Of a stretch of DNA of 64,000 bases, positions 1 to 10,434 are shown one piece after another. A model generated the notes under the pieces. The model worked only from the letters and a program-made list of their open reading frames with translations, was not told the DNA's origin and did not search any database. The first letter of the stretch is position 1. The number at the start of each line of letters is the position of its first letter. The translations under genes and the position numbers were made by a program. This DNA is from Methylibium sp. (GTDB lineage: Bacteria; Pseudomonadota; Gammaproteobacteria; Burkholderiales; Burkholderiaceae_C): NCBI GenBank assembly GCA_013824165.1, contig PNNH01000046.1, forward strand, positions 21,019-85,018, written 5' to 3'.

Positions 1-105
1 GCGGCCCTGCTCCAGCACCAGCACGCGATGACCCTTTTCGGCCGCGCGCAGTGCGGCCACCGCGCCGCCAAAGCCGCTGCCGATGATGATCAGATCCCAG
101 TCCAT
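1..105 (-). CDS. GMC-family FAD-dependent oxidoreductase, N-terminal fragment
   Basis: Only the first 35 codons are inside the window; the gene continues past base 1. The visible N-terminus begins MDWDLIIIGSGFGG and continues into AVAALRAAEKGHRVLVLEQG, a Rossmann dinucleotide-binding beta-alpha-beta unit (GxGxxG followed by an acidic residue at the end of strand 2) that binds the ADP part of FAD. The GSGFGGAVAALR form is typical of GMC oxidoreductases of the cholesterol-oxidase type. The start lies 14 bases after the stop of the acyl-CoA synthetase gene, so it is probably the last visible gene of that operon. It may oxidise an alcohol before CoA activation. The substrate cannot be told from this fragment. 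Confidence 0.7.
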   Translation of the reverse strand, partial: MDWDLIIIGSGFGGAVAALRAAEKGHRVLVLEQGR

Positions 106-119
106 GACGGGATCTGCGC

Positions 120-1946
120 TCAGTCGCCGGCGTAGAGCGATTCCACCAGCTCTCGGTGCGCCTCGATCACCGCCTTGCGCCGCAGTTTCATGGTCGGCGT
201 CAGCTGCCCGGCGTCGATGCTGAAGTTGCCCGGGATCACCGCGAACTTGCGCACCGAGCCGACGCGCGCATGGCGGCTGTTGACGGCGTCCACCTGGGCC
301 TGCACGGCGGCCAGCAGCTTGGGGTGCTGCTCCAACCCCTCGCGCGGCAGACCTTCGCGCTCGGCAAATGCCTTCAGCTCGTCGGCCTTCAGCGTCAGCA
401 GCGCGGCCAGGAAGTGCCGCCCCTCGCCCACCACCACCGCATGCTCGATCAGCGGCTGGCCCATCAGATCGCTCTCCAGATTGGCCGGCGAGATGTTCTT
501 GCCGCCCGAGGTGATGATCAAGTCCTTCTTGCGGCCAGTGATGAACAGATAACCGTCGGCATCGATGCGGCCCAGGTCGCCGCTGTGCAGCCAGCCGCCC
601 TGCAGCGCCTCGGCGGTGGCCGCCTCGTCGCCGGCATAGCCCTGGAACACGCCGGGGCTCTGCACCAGCACCTCGCCGTCATCGGCGATGCGCAGCGCCA
701 GGCCCGGGATGGCGCGACCCACCGAGCCGACGCGTGTGGCGCCCACCAGATTCAGCGTGCTGGGGCCGCAGACCTCGCTCTGGCCATAGAGCTCGCGCAC
801 CGGAAGATCCAGGCCGAAGAAGAACTTCAGGATCTCGGGCGAGATCGGCGCGGCGCTGGACAGCAGCAGCGTGGCCTGATCCAGCCCCAGCGCCTTGTGC
901 ACCTTGCCCAGCACCAGGCGGCGCGCCAGCGCCATCTGCAGGTTCAACAGCGCATCGGGCGTGCGGCCGGCCAGCGTCAGCTCATGCCAGCGGCGCGACA
1001 CGCCCATGGCCCAGCGCGCCAGAGCGCCCTTGATGCCGGTGGCGGCGCCGATCTTCTCGGAGAGCGCGGCGTGCATCTTCTCCCACAGCCGCGGCACACC
1101 GAAGTACACGGTCGGATGCACCTCCTTCATGTGGTCCAGCAGCTGCTCGATGGCGCGCGCAAAGTAGATCGCATTGCCGGCGCGCGCCGGCGCGTGAATG
1201 GCGCCCACCTTCTCGGCCACGTGGGCCATCGGCAGGTAGGAAATCAGGCGGCCGCTCTCGTCGATGCCGTAGATGCTGTTGAGCGACTGCGCCGTCCAGG
1301 CCAGATTGCCGTGGCTGAGCATCACTGCCTTCGGATGTCCGGTGGTGCCGCTGGTGTAGATCAGCGAGCCCAGATCCGTCAGCTTGATCGCTGCCATGCG
1401 GCGGTCCACCTCGGCCTGCAGGCTCACCGCATCCGGCCCGTCGCCCAGGGCCAGGAAGTCGTTCCAGCACAAGGTGTTCGGCAAGGTCGCGCTACCCATG
1501 CTGACGACCGCCTTCAGATGCGGCAAGGCCGCACCGCGGCCCTCGATTTTGGCCAGCTGAGCAGCGTCCTCCAGCAACAACAGCGGCGCCTTGCAGTGGT
1601 TGAGGATGTACTCCACCTCGGCCGGCGCGCTGGTCCAGTAGATGCCGGCGCTGGTGGCGCCGACCATCATCGCCGCATGGTCCATCACCAGCCACTCGGG
1701 CCGGTTGAAGCCAAGGATGCAGATGCTCTGATGCGGCTGCACGCCCAGTGACACCAGCGCGCGCGCGGCCTTGCGCACTTGCTGCAGCAGCGTCGCCCAG
1801 CTGGTGGGCTCCCAAGTCTGCTCGCCGCGCACAAAGTAGGCGGGCTGCTGCGGTATGCGGGCAGCGGTCGCCAGCAGGCAATGGGGGGTAGGCAGCCGGC
1901 TCGCATCGCCTTGGCGGCTGCGGGCGTGCACGTTCGCTTCGCTCAT
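120..1946 (-). CDS. Long-chain acyl-CoA synthetase (AMP-binding), AtuH/FadD-like
   Basis: ATP-dependent ligase of the ANL superfamily, 608 aa, expected to activate a carboxylic acid to its acyl-CoA through an acyl-adenylate. The P-loop YTSGTTGHPK is at residues 197-206. Near the C-terminus are the motifs GWLHSGDLGRID and GRKKDLIITSGGKNISP, the hinge and C-terminal-domain signatures of FadD15-type long-chain synthetases. The start follows a good ribosome site (GAGGAGACAACG before ATG). It lies 123 bases downstream of the BKACE gene and 14 bases before the GMC oxidoreductase. In acyclic-terpene clusters a ligase of this family (AtuH) occupies the same role, so a terpenoid or branched acid substrate is possible. 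Substrate chain length is inference. Confidence 0.9.
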   Translation of the reverse strand: MSEANVHARSRQGDASRLPTPHCLLATAARIPQQPAYFVRGEQTWEPTSWATLLQQVRKAARALVSLGVQPHQSICILGFNRPEWLVMDHAAMMVGATSAGIYWTSAPAEVEYILNHCKAPLLLLEDAAQLAKIEGRGAALPHLKAVVSMGSATLPNTLCWNDFLALGDGPDAVSLQAEVDRRMAAIKLTDLGSLIYTSGTTGHPKAVMLSHGNLAWTAQSLNSIYGIDESGRLISYLPMAHVAEKVGAIHAPARAGNAIYFARAIEQLLDHMKEVHPTVYFGVPRLWEKMHAALSEKIGAATGIKGALARWAMGVSRRWHELTLAGRTPDALLNLQMALARRLVLGKVHKALGLDQATLLLSSAAPISPEILKFFFGLDLPVRELYGQSEVCGPSTLNLVGATRVGSVGRAIPGLALRIADDGEVLVQSPGVFQGYAGDEAATAEALQGGWLHSGDLGRIDADGYLFITGRKKDLIITSGGKNISPANLESDLMGQPLIEHAVVVGEGRHFLAALLTLKADELKAFAEREGLPREGLEQHPKLLAAVQAQVDAVNSRHARVGSVRKFAVIPGNFSIDAGQLTPTMKLRRKAVIEAHRELVESLYAGD

Positions 1947-2069
1947 CGTTGTCTCCTCATGAGCGCATTTCTTGGTGTTGCGCTCTATGGCTGGGGTGAA
2001 TCTGGGTACTGCTACTTCATCAACTACTCGTCTCCAGAGGGATCGATATCCGTGCCTGGGTGCGCGGCG

Positions 2070-2947
2070 TCAGTGCGCCGCCAGGCCCAGCAGCACGCGC
2101 GCCTCGTCCGGGCTGGCCACGGCCCGGCCGGCCTTGGCGGCGCATTGCGCCAGCGCCTCGATCAGCGGGCCGTTGCCGCTGGCGCGCGAGCCGTCGGGAA
2201 GGTAGAAGGTGTCTTCCAGGCCGGTGCGCAGCATGCCGCCCAGCTCGGCGGTCTTCTGGTGCACCGGCCAGATCTCCTGGCGGCCGATCAGCGTGGTCTG
2301 CCACACCGCGTCCTCGCACAGATAGCGCGGCAGCAGGGCCAGCAGATCGGCGTCGCAAGGCATGCCTGAAGCCACGCCCATCACGAAGTTGTATTCCGGG
2401 CGACCCATGCTCTTCTTGAACATGCCGTTCCTCACGAACATGCCCACTGCGCGCACGATGCCCACATCGAAGCACTCGAACTCCGGGTGCACGCCGCAGG
2501 CTTCCATCACGTCGAGGAATTGCTGCACCTTGGCCACCGGGTTGTCGAACACCATAGGCGGCCAGGCCCAGGAGCCGTCTTCCTTGAGCTTCAGATAGTT
2601 CAGGCTGCCGGCATTGCAGGCGGCAATCTCGGGCCTGACGCGGCGGATGCAGGCCTCGGGGCCGCTGATGTCCTTGCCGATCACGCCGGTGGTCAGGTTG
2701 ATGATCACGCCCGGGCAGGCCTCGCGGATCGCGCCGACGACGGACTCAGCCACGTCCGGGTCCCAGCTGGGTAGATGGCCCAGGCCCTCGTCTTGCATGC
2801 GCAGATGCACATGCATCACCGAAGCGCCGGCGTTGAACGCATCGCGCGCTGCCTCGGCCATCTGTGCCGGCGTCACCGGCACCGGATGCTGCTTGGGATT
2901 GGTCAACACGCCGGTCAGCGCGCAGGTGAGGATGGCTTTGTCAGCAC

Positions 2948-2951
<4 letters not shown>
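2070..2951 (-). CDS. BKACE family (DUF849) beta-keto acid cleavage enzyme
   Basis: 293 aa TIM-barrel protein of the beta-keto acid cleavage enzyme family, whose founder is 3-keto-5-aminohexanoate cleavage enzyme. Family members are Zn-dependent and transfer an acyl part of a beta-keto acid to acetyl-CoA, giving acetoacetate and a new CoA ester. The Zn-binding HVHLR motif is at residues 47-51, preceded by TGVLTNPKQHPVPVTP, and GLEDTFYL lies near the C-terminus. The start overlaps the carboxylase alpha stop by four bases (ATGA), so the two are translationally coupled. No HMG-CoA lyase gene is seen in this operon, which makes the BKACE a candidate for a carbon-chain cleavage step. The exact substrate is unknown. 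Confidence 0.85.
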
Positions 2952-4933
<1,982 letters not shown>

Positions 4934-4949
4934 CTGTACGGTCCTCAAC

Positions 4950-5777
4950 TCATTGCGGTGCCGCCCAACGCGGCGCACGCTTCTCGACAAAGGCCGCGAT
5001 GCCTTCCATTCCCTCTTCGCCCAGCGCCGCCTTGGCGAAGACCTGGGCCGCATCGGCCACCAGGCCTTGCGCCGGCTCATGCAGCGCGCGCGCCATCAGC
5101 GCCTTGGTCGCCCCCACGGCCTGCGGCGCGCACTGGCGCACCTGGGCTAGTGCGGCCGCCAGCGCGGCGTCCAGCGCGGCGTCCTCGTGCAGCTCGTGCA
5201 CCAGGCCCAGGCGCAGCGCCTGATCACCGTCGAGCCGGCCACCGCTAACCGCTAGGCGGCGCGCCTGTGAATAGCCCAGGCGCTGCACCAGGAAAGGCGC
5301 GATCTGCGCCGGCACCACGCCCAGCGAGGTCTCCGGAAGGCGGAAGCTCACCGAGCGGCCGGCCAGCGCGATGTCGGCCACGCAGGCCAGGCCGAAGCCA
5401 CCACCCATCACCGTGCCTTCCAGCACCGCAACAGTGGCCAGCGGCGTGCGGTCGAAAGCCACGCACAGCTCGCCGAAGGCGGCGTTGAGCTGCTCCAGCA
5501 CGGCCGGGCCTTCGTCGGCCAAGCGCATGCGCGCCATCGCCATGTCCTTCAGATCGCCGCCCGAGCAGAAATGCCCACCATTGCCGCGCAGCACAACGGC
5601 GCGCATGCCCGGCTGCGCTTCAGCCCAGGCCAGCGCCTCGCGCAGCTCGCCCACCATCGCGAGCGACAGCGCATTGCGCGACTCCGGCCGGTTGAGCCGG
5701 ACCTCCAGCACGCCGGCGCTCGGCAGCGAAAGCGCCAGCGCCTGCGGGCGCGGCAGTTCTAGCGTTGCAGCGCTCAT
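4950..5777 (-). CDS. Enoyl-CoA hydratase/isomerase, AtuE/LiuC-like
   Basis: 275 aa crotonase-fold protein. Visible signatures are LNRPESRNALS near the N-terminus, the oxyanion-hole strand GGHFCSGGDLKDM and the second oxyanion/active-site stretch GTVMGGGFGLACVADIALA followed by FRLPETSLGVVPAQIAPFLV. In this gene order (dehydrogenase, carboxylase, hydratase) it would hydrate the glutaconyl-CoA-type product of the carboxylase. The ATG chosen lies two bases after the dehydrogenase stop; a TTG two codons upstream overlaps that stop and cannot be excluded. The substrate (methylglutaconyl- or isohexenylglutaconyl-CoA) is inferred only from context. Confidence 0.88.
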   Translation of the reverse strand: MSAATLELPRPQALALSLPSAGVLEVRLNRPESRNALSLAMVGELREALAWAEAQPGMRAVVLRGNGGHFCSGGDLKDMAMARMRLADEGPAVLEQLNAAFGELCVAFDRTPLATVAVLEGTVMGGGFGLACVADIALAGRSVSFRLPETSLGVVPAQIAPFLVQRLGYSQARRLAVSGGRLDGDQALRLGLVHELHEDAALDAALAAALAQVRQCAPQAVGATKALMARALHEPAQGLVADAAQVFAKAALGEEGMEGIAAFVEKRAPRWAAPQ

Positions 5778-5779
5778 AC

Positions 5780-6931
5780 TCAACCCGCCTTGGGCAAAGT
5801 GCCTTCGAGTTTGCAGATGATGCTCAGCATCACCTCGTCCGCCCCGCCACCGATCGACACCAGGCGGCCATCACGGTAGGCCTGGCTGACAGGGTTGTCC
5901 CAGGTGAAGCCCATGCCGCCCCAGTACTGCAGGCAGGCGTCCGCCACCTCGCGGATCAGGCGGCCGCTCTTGAGCTTCGCCATCGAAGCGAGCTTGGCCG
6001 CATCCTGGCCGCCGACATACATATCCACCGCACGGTAGGTCAGCGAGCGCAGCAGCTCGACTTCAGTCCGCAGCTCGGCCAGGCGGTAGTGCACCACCTG
6101 GTTGTCCAGCAGCGACTTGCCGAAAGCCTGGCGCTGGCGGGTGTAGTCGATGGTCTGGTCGATCAGTTGGTCCAGATTCTTCAGGCAGGAGGCCGCGCCC
6201 CACAGGCGCTCTTCCTGGAACTGCATCATCTGGAACATGAAGCCCATGCCTTCCTGGCCGATCAGGTTGCGCTGGGGCACGCGCACGTTGTCGAAGAAGA
6301 GCTGGGCGGTGTCGGACGAGTCCATGCCGATCTTGTGGATCTTCTGCCGCGTGATACCGGGCAGGTTCATCGGCACGATGATCAGGCTCTTGTTCTTGTG
6401 CACCGGGCCCTCGCTGGTATTGGCCAGCAGGCAACACCAGTCGGCCTGCATGCCGTTGGTGATCCACATCTTGGTGCCGTTGATGAGGTAGTCGCCGCCG
6501 TCCTTCTTGGCCGTGGTCTTCAGTGCCGCCACATCGGAGCCGCCGCCGGGCTCGGAAACGCCGATGCAGCCGACGAAGTCGCCGCTGATCGAGGGTGCCA
6601 GGAACTCGCGCTTCAGTTCATCGCTGCCGAAGCGCGCCAGCGCCGGCGTGCACATATCGGTCTGCACGCCGATGGCCATCGGCACACCGGCCACGCGGCA
6701 GGTGCCCAGAGCCTCTGCCATCATCATCGAGTAGCTGAAGTCCAGGCCGCTGCCGCCATATTCCTCGGGGTACTTCAGGCCCAAGAGGCCCAGGTCGCCG
6801 AGCTTCTTGAAGACCTCGTGCGCGGGGAATATCTCCTGTTTCTCCCACTCGGCCACATAGGGGTTGAGCTCCTTCTCGACGAAGCGGGCGACGGTGTCGT
6901 AGAGCGCGTGGTGTTCCTGCGTGAATTTCAT
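5780..6931 (-). CDS. Acyl-CoA dehydrogenase, AtuD (citronellyl-CoA dehydrogenase)-like
   Basis: 383 aa flavoprotein. FAD/substrate signatures are GVSEPGGGSDVAALKTTA, MWITNGMQADW and the C-terminal LVSIGGGADEVML. The usual medium-chain catalytic Glu position before the last motif is Gly, whereas Glu is present in FQEERLWGA, the position of the catalytic base in isovaleryl- and long-chain dehydrogenases. This favours a branched or long substrate. The sequence is unlike LiuA-type isovaleryl-CoA dehydrogenases and, from memory, close to AtuD of Pseudomonas. It would form the 2-enoyl-CoA used by the carboxylase. A strong ribosome site (GAGGAGACAACACA before ATG) precedes it, and its stop is two bases before the hydratase ATG. 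Confidence 0.88.
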   Translation of the reverse strand: MKFTQEHHALYDTVARFVEKELNPYVAEWEKQEIFPAHEVFKKLGDLGLLGLKYPEEYGGSGLDFSYSMMMAEALGTCRVAGVPMAIGVQTDMCTPALARFGSDELKREFLAPSISGDFVGCIGVSEPGGGSDVAALKTTAKKDGGDYLINGTKMWITNGMQADWCCLLANTSEGPVHKNKSLIIVPMNLPGITRQKIHKIGMDSSDTAQLFFDNVRVPQRNLIGQEGMGFMFQMMQFQEERLWGAASCLKNLDQLIDQTIDYTRQRQAFGKSLLDNQVVHYRLAELRTEVELLRSLTYRAVDMYVGGQDAAKLASMAKLKSGRLIREVADACLQYWGGMGFTWDNPVSQAYRDGRLVSIGGGADEVMLSIICKLEGTLPKAG

Positions 6932-7009
6932 TGTGTTGTCTCCTCGAGGCGGCCGCGCTGGACGGCGCTACCCTGGTTTTGATGGATCGGTGTCTTTGAA
7001 AAAACGGAA

Positions 7010-8620
7010 TCAGAGGCGGGCTACGCCGAAGGCATTCGGTCGCAGCTCGCGCGTCGCGCTCTCTGCTGCCAAGGCCAGGCACAGCGCCAGCACCTGGCGG
7101 GTGTCGCGCGGGTCGATCACGCCGTCGTCCCACAAGCGCGCGGTGCCGAAAAGCACGCTGGATTCACGGTCAATACGCTGGCGCAGCTGATCGCTCATGC
7201 CGCTGAGCGCCTCGTCATTGACGGGCATACCCATGCGTTCCAGCTTGGCGCGGTTGATGATGTCCATCACCTTGGCCGCCTGGGCGCCGCCCATCACCGC
7301 GGTGCGCGCGCTGGGCCAGCTGAAGATGAAACGCGGGTCGAAGCCACGGCCGCACATGCCGTAGTTGCCGGCGCCGAACGATCCGCCAAGCACGACGGTG
7401 AACTTGGGCACGCGCACATTGGCCACCGCCTGGATCATCTTGGAGCCATGCTTGATGGCCCCGCCACGCTCGGCCTCGCGGCCAACCATATAGCCAGTGG
7501 TGTTCTGCAGAAACACCAGCGGCACGCCGGCCTGGTCGCACAACTGCATGAACTGCGCGGCCTTGGTCGAGCCCTGCGGCTGGATCGGGCCGTTGTTGCC
7601 GATCAGGCCGACCGCGTGGCCATCGATGCGGGCATGACCGCAGACAGTCTCGGGTGCGTAGGCGGCCTTGAACTCCAGAAACTCCGAGCCATCGACCAGG
7701 CGGGCGATCACCTCGCGCACGTCATAGGGCTCACGCTCATCGGCAGGCACCACGCCCAGCAATTCCTCGGCGGCGAACAGCGGCTGCACGGGCGCGGCGC
7801 GCTCGGGCACCTGGTCCCAGGGCAGCAGCTGCATCAGCTCACGCGTGGTGGCCAGCGCGTGCGCGTCGTCGTCGCAGACGTATTCGCCCAGGCCGGTGAC
7901 GCGCGCATGGGTGTCCACGCCGCCCAGCTCGTCGTCGGTGACGTCCTCGCCGATGGCGGCCTTCACCAGCGGCGGGCCGGCCAGATAGATGCTGGAGCGG
8001 TCCTTGACCAGCAGCACATAGTCCGACAAGCCCGGCAGATACGCGCCGCCCGCGGTGGACGAGCCATGGACCACCGCGATCTGCGGAATGCCCATGGCCG
8101 AGAGCCGCGCCTGGTTGGCGAAGCTGCGACCGCCTTCGACGAACATCTCGCTCTGGTACATCAGGTTGGCGCCGCCGCTCTCCACCAAGTAGATCAGCGG
8201 CAGGCGGTTTTCCATCGCGATCTGGTGCGCGCGCAGGGCCTTCTTCAGGCCCATGGGCGCGATGGTCCCGCCCTTGATCGCGCTGTCGTTGGCCGAGATC
8301 AGCACGCGCTTGCCCGCCACCTGGCCGATGCCGATGATGGAACCGCCGCCCAGCACAGCCTTCTTGCCGTCGTCGTCGTGCATGCCCAGGCCGGCCAGCG
8401 TGGACAGCTCCAGGAAGCTGGTGCCGCGGTCGATCAGGCGGGCGACGCGCTCGCGCGGCAGCAGCTGGCCGCGACCCTCAAACTTCTCGCGCTTGGACTC
8501 GGATTCGGCCACCACCTTGGCCTCCAGCGCGCGCACCTCGTCGAGCTTGGCCCGCATCGCTGCCGTGTTGGCGGCGAAGGCGGGCGAGCGCGGGTTCAGG
8601 CGGGATGTCAGACGGCTCAC
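7010..8620 (-). CDS. Acyl-CoA carboxylase beta subunit (carboxyltransferase), geranyl-CoA-carboxylase-like rather than MCC
   Basis: 536 aa carboxyltransferase that moves CO2 from biotin (alpha subunit, 2948-4933) to an enoyl-CoA. Core signatures are VHGSSTAGGAYLPGLSDYV, IYLAGPPLVKAAIGEDV and FGAGNYGMCGRGFDPRF. At the substrate pocket, typical methylcrotonyl-CoA subunits have LPxQxxVFPDRxHFGRxF; here the region reads NLMYQSEMFVEGGRSFANQA, so a methylcrotonyl-CoA role is unlikely and a longer substrate such as geranyl-CoA is plausible. The GTG start overlaps the TGA of the SDR gene (GTGA). An upstream in-frame extension falls wholly inside the SDR gene and was not used. Confidence 0.88.
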   Translation of the reverse strand: MSRLTSRLNPRSPAFAANTAAMRAKLDEVRALEAKVVAESESKREKFEGRGQLLPRERVARLIDRGTSFLELSTLAGLGMHDDDGKKAVLGGGSIIGIGQVAGKRVLISANDSAIKGGTIAPMGLKKALRAHQIAMENRLPLIYLVESGGANLMYQSEMFVEGGRSFANQARLSAMGIPQIAVVHGSSTAGGAYLPGLSDYVLLVKDRSSIYLAGPPLVKAAIGEDVTDDELGGVDTHARVTGLGEYVCDDDAHALATTRELMQLLPWDQVPERAAPVQPLFAAEELLGVVPADEREPYDVREVIARLVDGSEFLEFKAAYAPETVCGHARIDGHAVGLIGNNGPIQPQGSTKAAQFMQLCDQAGVPLVFLQNTTGYMVGREAERGGAIKHGSKMIQAVANVRVPKFTVVLGGSFGAGNYGMCGRGFDPRFIFSWPSARTAVMGGAQAAKVMDIINRAKLERMGMPVNDEALSGMSDQLRQRIDRESSVLFGTARLWDDGVIDPRDTRQVLALCLALAAESATRELRPNAFGVARL

Positions 8621-9498
8621 TTCAAGACCTCCGGCGACGTGGCGCGGTGAAAGCCCTCGAAGGCGCTGCTGCCCGCATGGTCGATCGAGGGATACATGGG
8701 ATTGCCGAGCGAGGCGGCGCCATCGATCTGCAGCGTGACGCCGCTGATGAAGGCCGCTGCCGGCGAAAGCAAGAAGACGATGGCCGCGCTGATCTCGGCC
8801 TCGGTGGCCAGGCGGCGCAGCGGCACATGGTTCTTCAGCTGCTTGATCAACGGCTGAATCGCGGGGCCGTAGCTGTCCATGCCGCTGGAGGCCACCCAGC
8901 CGGGCGACACCGCGTTGACGCGCACATGGGCATGAGCCCACTCAAACGCAGCACTCATCGTGAGATTGCTCATGCCGGCACGCGCGGCGCCGCTGTGCGC
9001 CATGCCGGGCATGCCGTTGCGGAAGTCGGCCGTCATATTGACGATGGCACCGCCGCCGTTGCCCTGCATGCACTGCGTGAACAGCTCGCGCATCATCAGG
9101 AATCCGCCGGTCAGGTTGTTGGCCACCACCGCCTCGAAGCCGCGCTTGGAGATCATCATCATCGGCGCGGGAAACTGCCCGCCAGCGTTGTTGACCAGGC
9201 CGTGCACCGGCCCGATCTCCTTCAGCACGGCGGCGACATTGGCCTTGACCGCCTCCTCGTCGCGGATGTCGAAGGCGCGCCACTGGCAGCGCCCACCGTC
9301 CTCGGCAATCTCGGCGGCCACGCGCTCCAGCTTGTCGGCGCTGCGGCCCGAAATCACCACCTCGGCGCCCAGCGAAGCCAGCTCATGCGCCACACAGCGC
9401 CCAATGCCCGAACCGCCCCCGGTGACCCAGATGCGCTGCCCCGCGAACAGGTCGGGGCGGAACACGCTGCGGTAGTGGGCCGACGTCTTAGCGTCCAT
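8617..9498 (-). CDS. PECR/AtuB-like short-chain dehydrogenase with altered catalytic motif
   Basis: 293 aa Rossmann SDR: cofactor motif TGGGSGIG, then LVNNAGGQF, and a C-terminal PG motif in AVSPGWVAS. The canonical Tyr-x3-Lys is absent; the aligned stretch is AHSGAARAGMSNLT, with Ser and Arg at those positions. The same HSGAARAG sequence occurs in peroxisomal trans-2-enoyl-CoA reductase (PECR), so this is an enoyl-CoA reductase-type SDR rather than an alcohol dehydrogenase. It is the first gene of the minus-strand operon. The start at 9498 was chosen because GGAG lies 8 bases upstream; an ATG at 9516 lacks such a site. Reduction of a 2-enoyl- or dienoyl-CoA in branched-chain catabolism is inferred. 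Confidence 0.82.
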   Translation of the reverse strand: MDAKTSAHYRSVFRPDLFAGQRIWVTGGGSGIGRCVAHELASLGAEVVISGRSADKLERVAAEIAEDGGRCQWRAFDIRDEEAVKANVAAVLKEIGPVHGLVNNAGGQFPAPMMMISKRGFEAVVANNLTGGFLMMRELFTQCMQGNGGGAIVNMTADFRNGMPGMAHSGAARAGMSNLTMSAAFEWAHAHVRVNAVSPGWVASSGMDSYGPAIQPLIKQLKNHVPLRRLATEAEISAAIVFLLSPAAAFISGVTLQIDGAASLGNPMYPSIDHAGSSAFEGFHRATSPEVLK

Positions 9499-9669
9499 CT
9501 GCTTGTCTCCGTTCATTCAATCAATGCTGCACTGCATTACGCGAATGACCGATAGCTTCCGTTAACGTCACCCCTCTTTCATATCGGTGAATACCATGAT
9601 CCGCGCGTTTCTCTTTGCCCGTAGCATGCGAGCCATCCCGGATTCACCAACCCTGAAAGGAAATACCCC
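9499..9669. promoter_or_regulatory. Divergent promoter region with MerR-type operator
   Basis: The intergenic region between the SDR operon and the SCP2-merR operon must hold both promoters. It contains AGCTTCCGTTAACGT at 9554-9568, centred on GTTAAC. The same 15 bases recur at 19911-19925, upstream of another acyl-CoA dehydrogenase. A palindrome of this kind would fit a MerR dimer, and the merR gene lies 300 bases away. The operator assignment is inference from the shared sequence. GAAAGG before the SCP2 ATG is the ribosome site. Confidence 0.6.
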
Positions 9670-9966
9670 ATGGACATGCAAGCCATCACTGAAGCCCTGC
9701 GCGCCAAGGTCGGCGACGACAGCGGCCTGGGCGCCGTGCTGAAGTTCGATTGCGGCGACGACGGTGTGGCCGTGATCGACGCGAAGGCCACGCCCAACAC
9801 CGTGAGCAATGAAGACCGCGAAGCCGACTGCACCGTGGCCATCACCCGCGAGAACCTGGCCGCGCTGGTGTCCGGCGAGCTCAACCCGATGAACGGCTTC
9901 ATGATGGGCAAGTTCAAGGTGTCGGGCGACATGAGCGTCGCGATGAAGCTCTCGCGCGTGGTCTGA
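9670..9966 (+). CDS. SCP2 sterol-binding domain protein
   Basis: 98 aa single-domain protein of the SCP2 sterol-carrier fold, soluble and without a signal peptide. The C-terminal half (LAALVSGELNPMNGFMMGKFKVSGDMSVAMKLSRVV, read as two parts around NPMNGF) has the hydrophobic pattern and the MNGFMMGKFKVSGDMS stretch typical of bacterial SCP2 proteins. These bind lipid or acyl-CoA ligands. It is the first gene of the plus-strand operon, four bases before merR, with a GAAAGG ribosome site. A role in holding or delivering a hydrophobic CoA ester to the neighbouring enzymes is an inference. Confidence 0.88.
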   Translation: MDMQAITEALRAKVGDDSGLGAVLKFDCGDDGVAVIDAKATPNTVSNEDREADCTVAITRENLAALVSGELNPMNGFMMGKFKVSGDMSVAMKLSRVV

Positions 9967-9970
9967 ACCC

Positions 9971-10429
9971 ATGAGCGCAGGACTGGACCGCAAGCGCAAG
10001 GCCGCTGCGCTGGAGATGCTGGCTTCCAGCACCAGCGAGCCGCAAGAGCAGCTCTACGGCATCACCCAGCTCTGCGATGAGTTCGGCCTGTCGCCGCGTG
10101 CGATACGCTTTTATGAGGACAAGGGCCTGATCGAGCCGCGCCGTGTCAACGGCGCACGCGTTTACACGCAGCGCGATCGCGCCCGCCTCAAGCTGATCCT
10201 GCGAGCCAAGGAAATTGGCTCCAGCCTGGACGAAATCAAGCAGTACCTGGACCTCTACGGCAATCACGGCGAAGGCCGCAGCAAGCAGCTGCAGTTCACG
10301 CTGGAACGCACCGATCAGATGATTGCCGAGCTGGAGCAAAAACGCGCGCACATCGAGGCCACCCTGGCCGAGCTGCGCGTCATCAACGAAGCCGTGCGCC
10401 AGCAGATCGCCGCGGCGCAGGAGAAGTGA
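9971..10429 (+). CDS. MerR-family transcriptional regulator (LiuR/AtuR-role candidate)
   Basis: 152 aa. After a short N-terminal tail, the MerR winged helix-turn-helix runs from about residue 28 (YGITQLCDEFGLSPRAIRFYEDKGLIEP) to about residue 75 with the usual VYTQRDRARLKLILRAKEIG. A long coiled-coil dimerisation helix follows (ERTDQMIAELEQKRAHIEATLAEL). No metal-binding cysteines are seen, so it is unlike metal-sensing MerRs and resembles regulators of fatty-acid or branched-chain catabolism. It is embedded in the operon it probably controls, and likely binds the GTTAAC-centred palindromes at 9554 and 19911. The ligand is probably an acyl-CoA intermediate (inference). Confidence 0.88.
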   Translation: MSAGLDRKRKAAALEMLASSTSEPQEQLYGITQLCDEFGLSPRAIRFYEDKGLIEPRRVNGARVYTQRDRARLKLILRAKEIGSSLDEIKQYLDLYGNHGEGRSKQLQFTLERTDQMIAELEQKRAHIEATLAELRVINEAVRQQIAAAQEK

Positions 10430-10434
10430 CCCCC

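Noticed and set aside
7010..8941. Longer carboxylase beta starting at 8941
   Set aside because: The additional 107 codons lie inside the SDR gene and have antisense-like composition; the GTG at 8620 overlaps the SDR stop in the usual coupled way.
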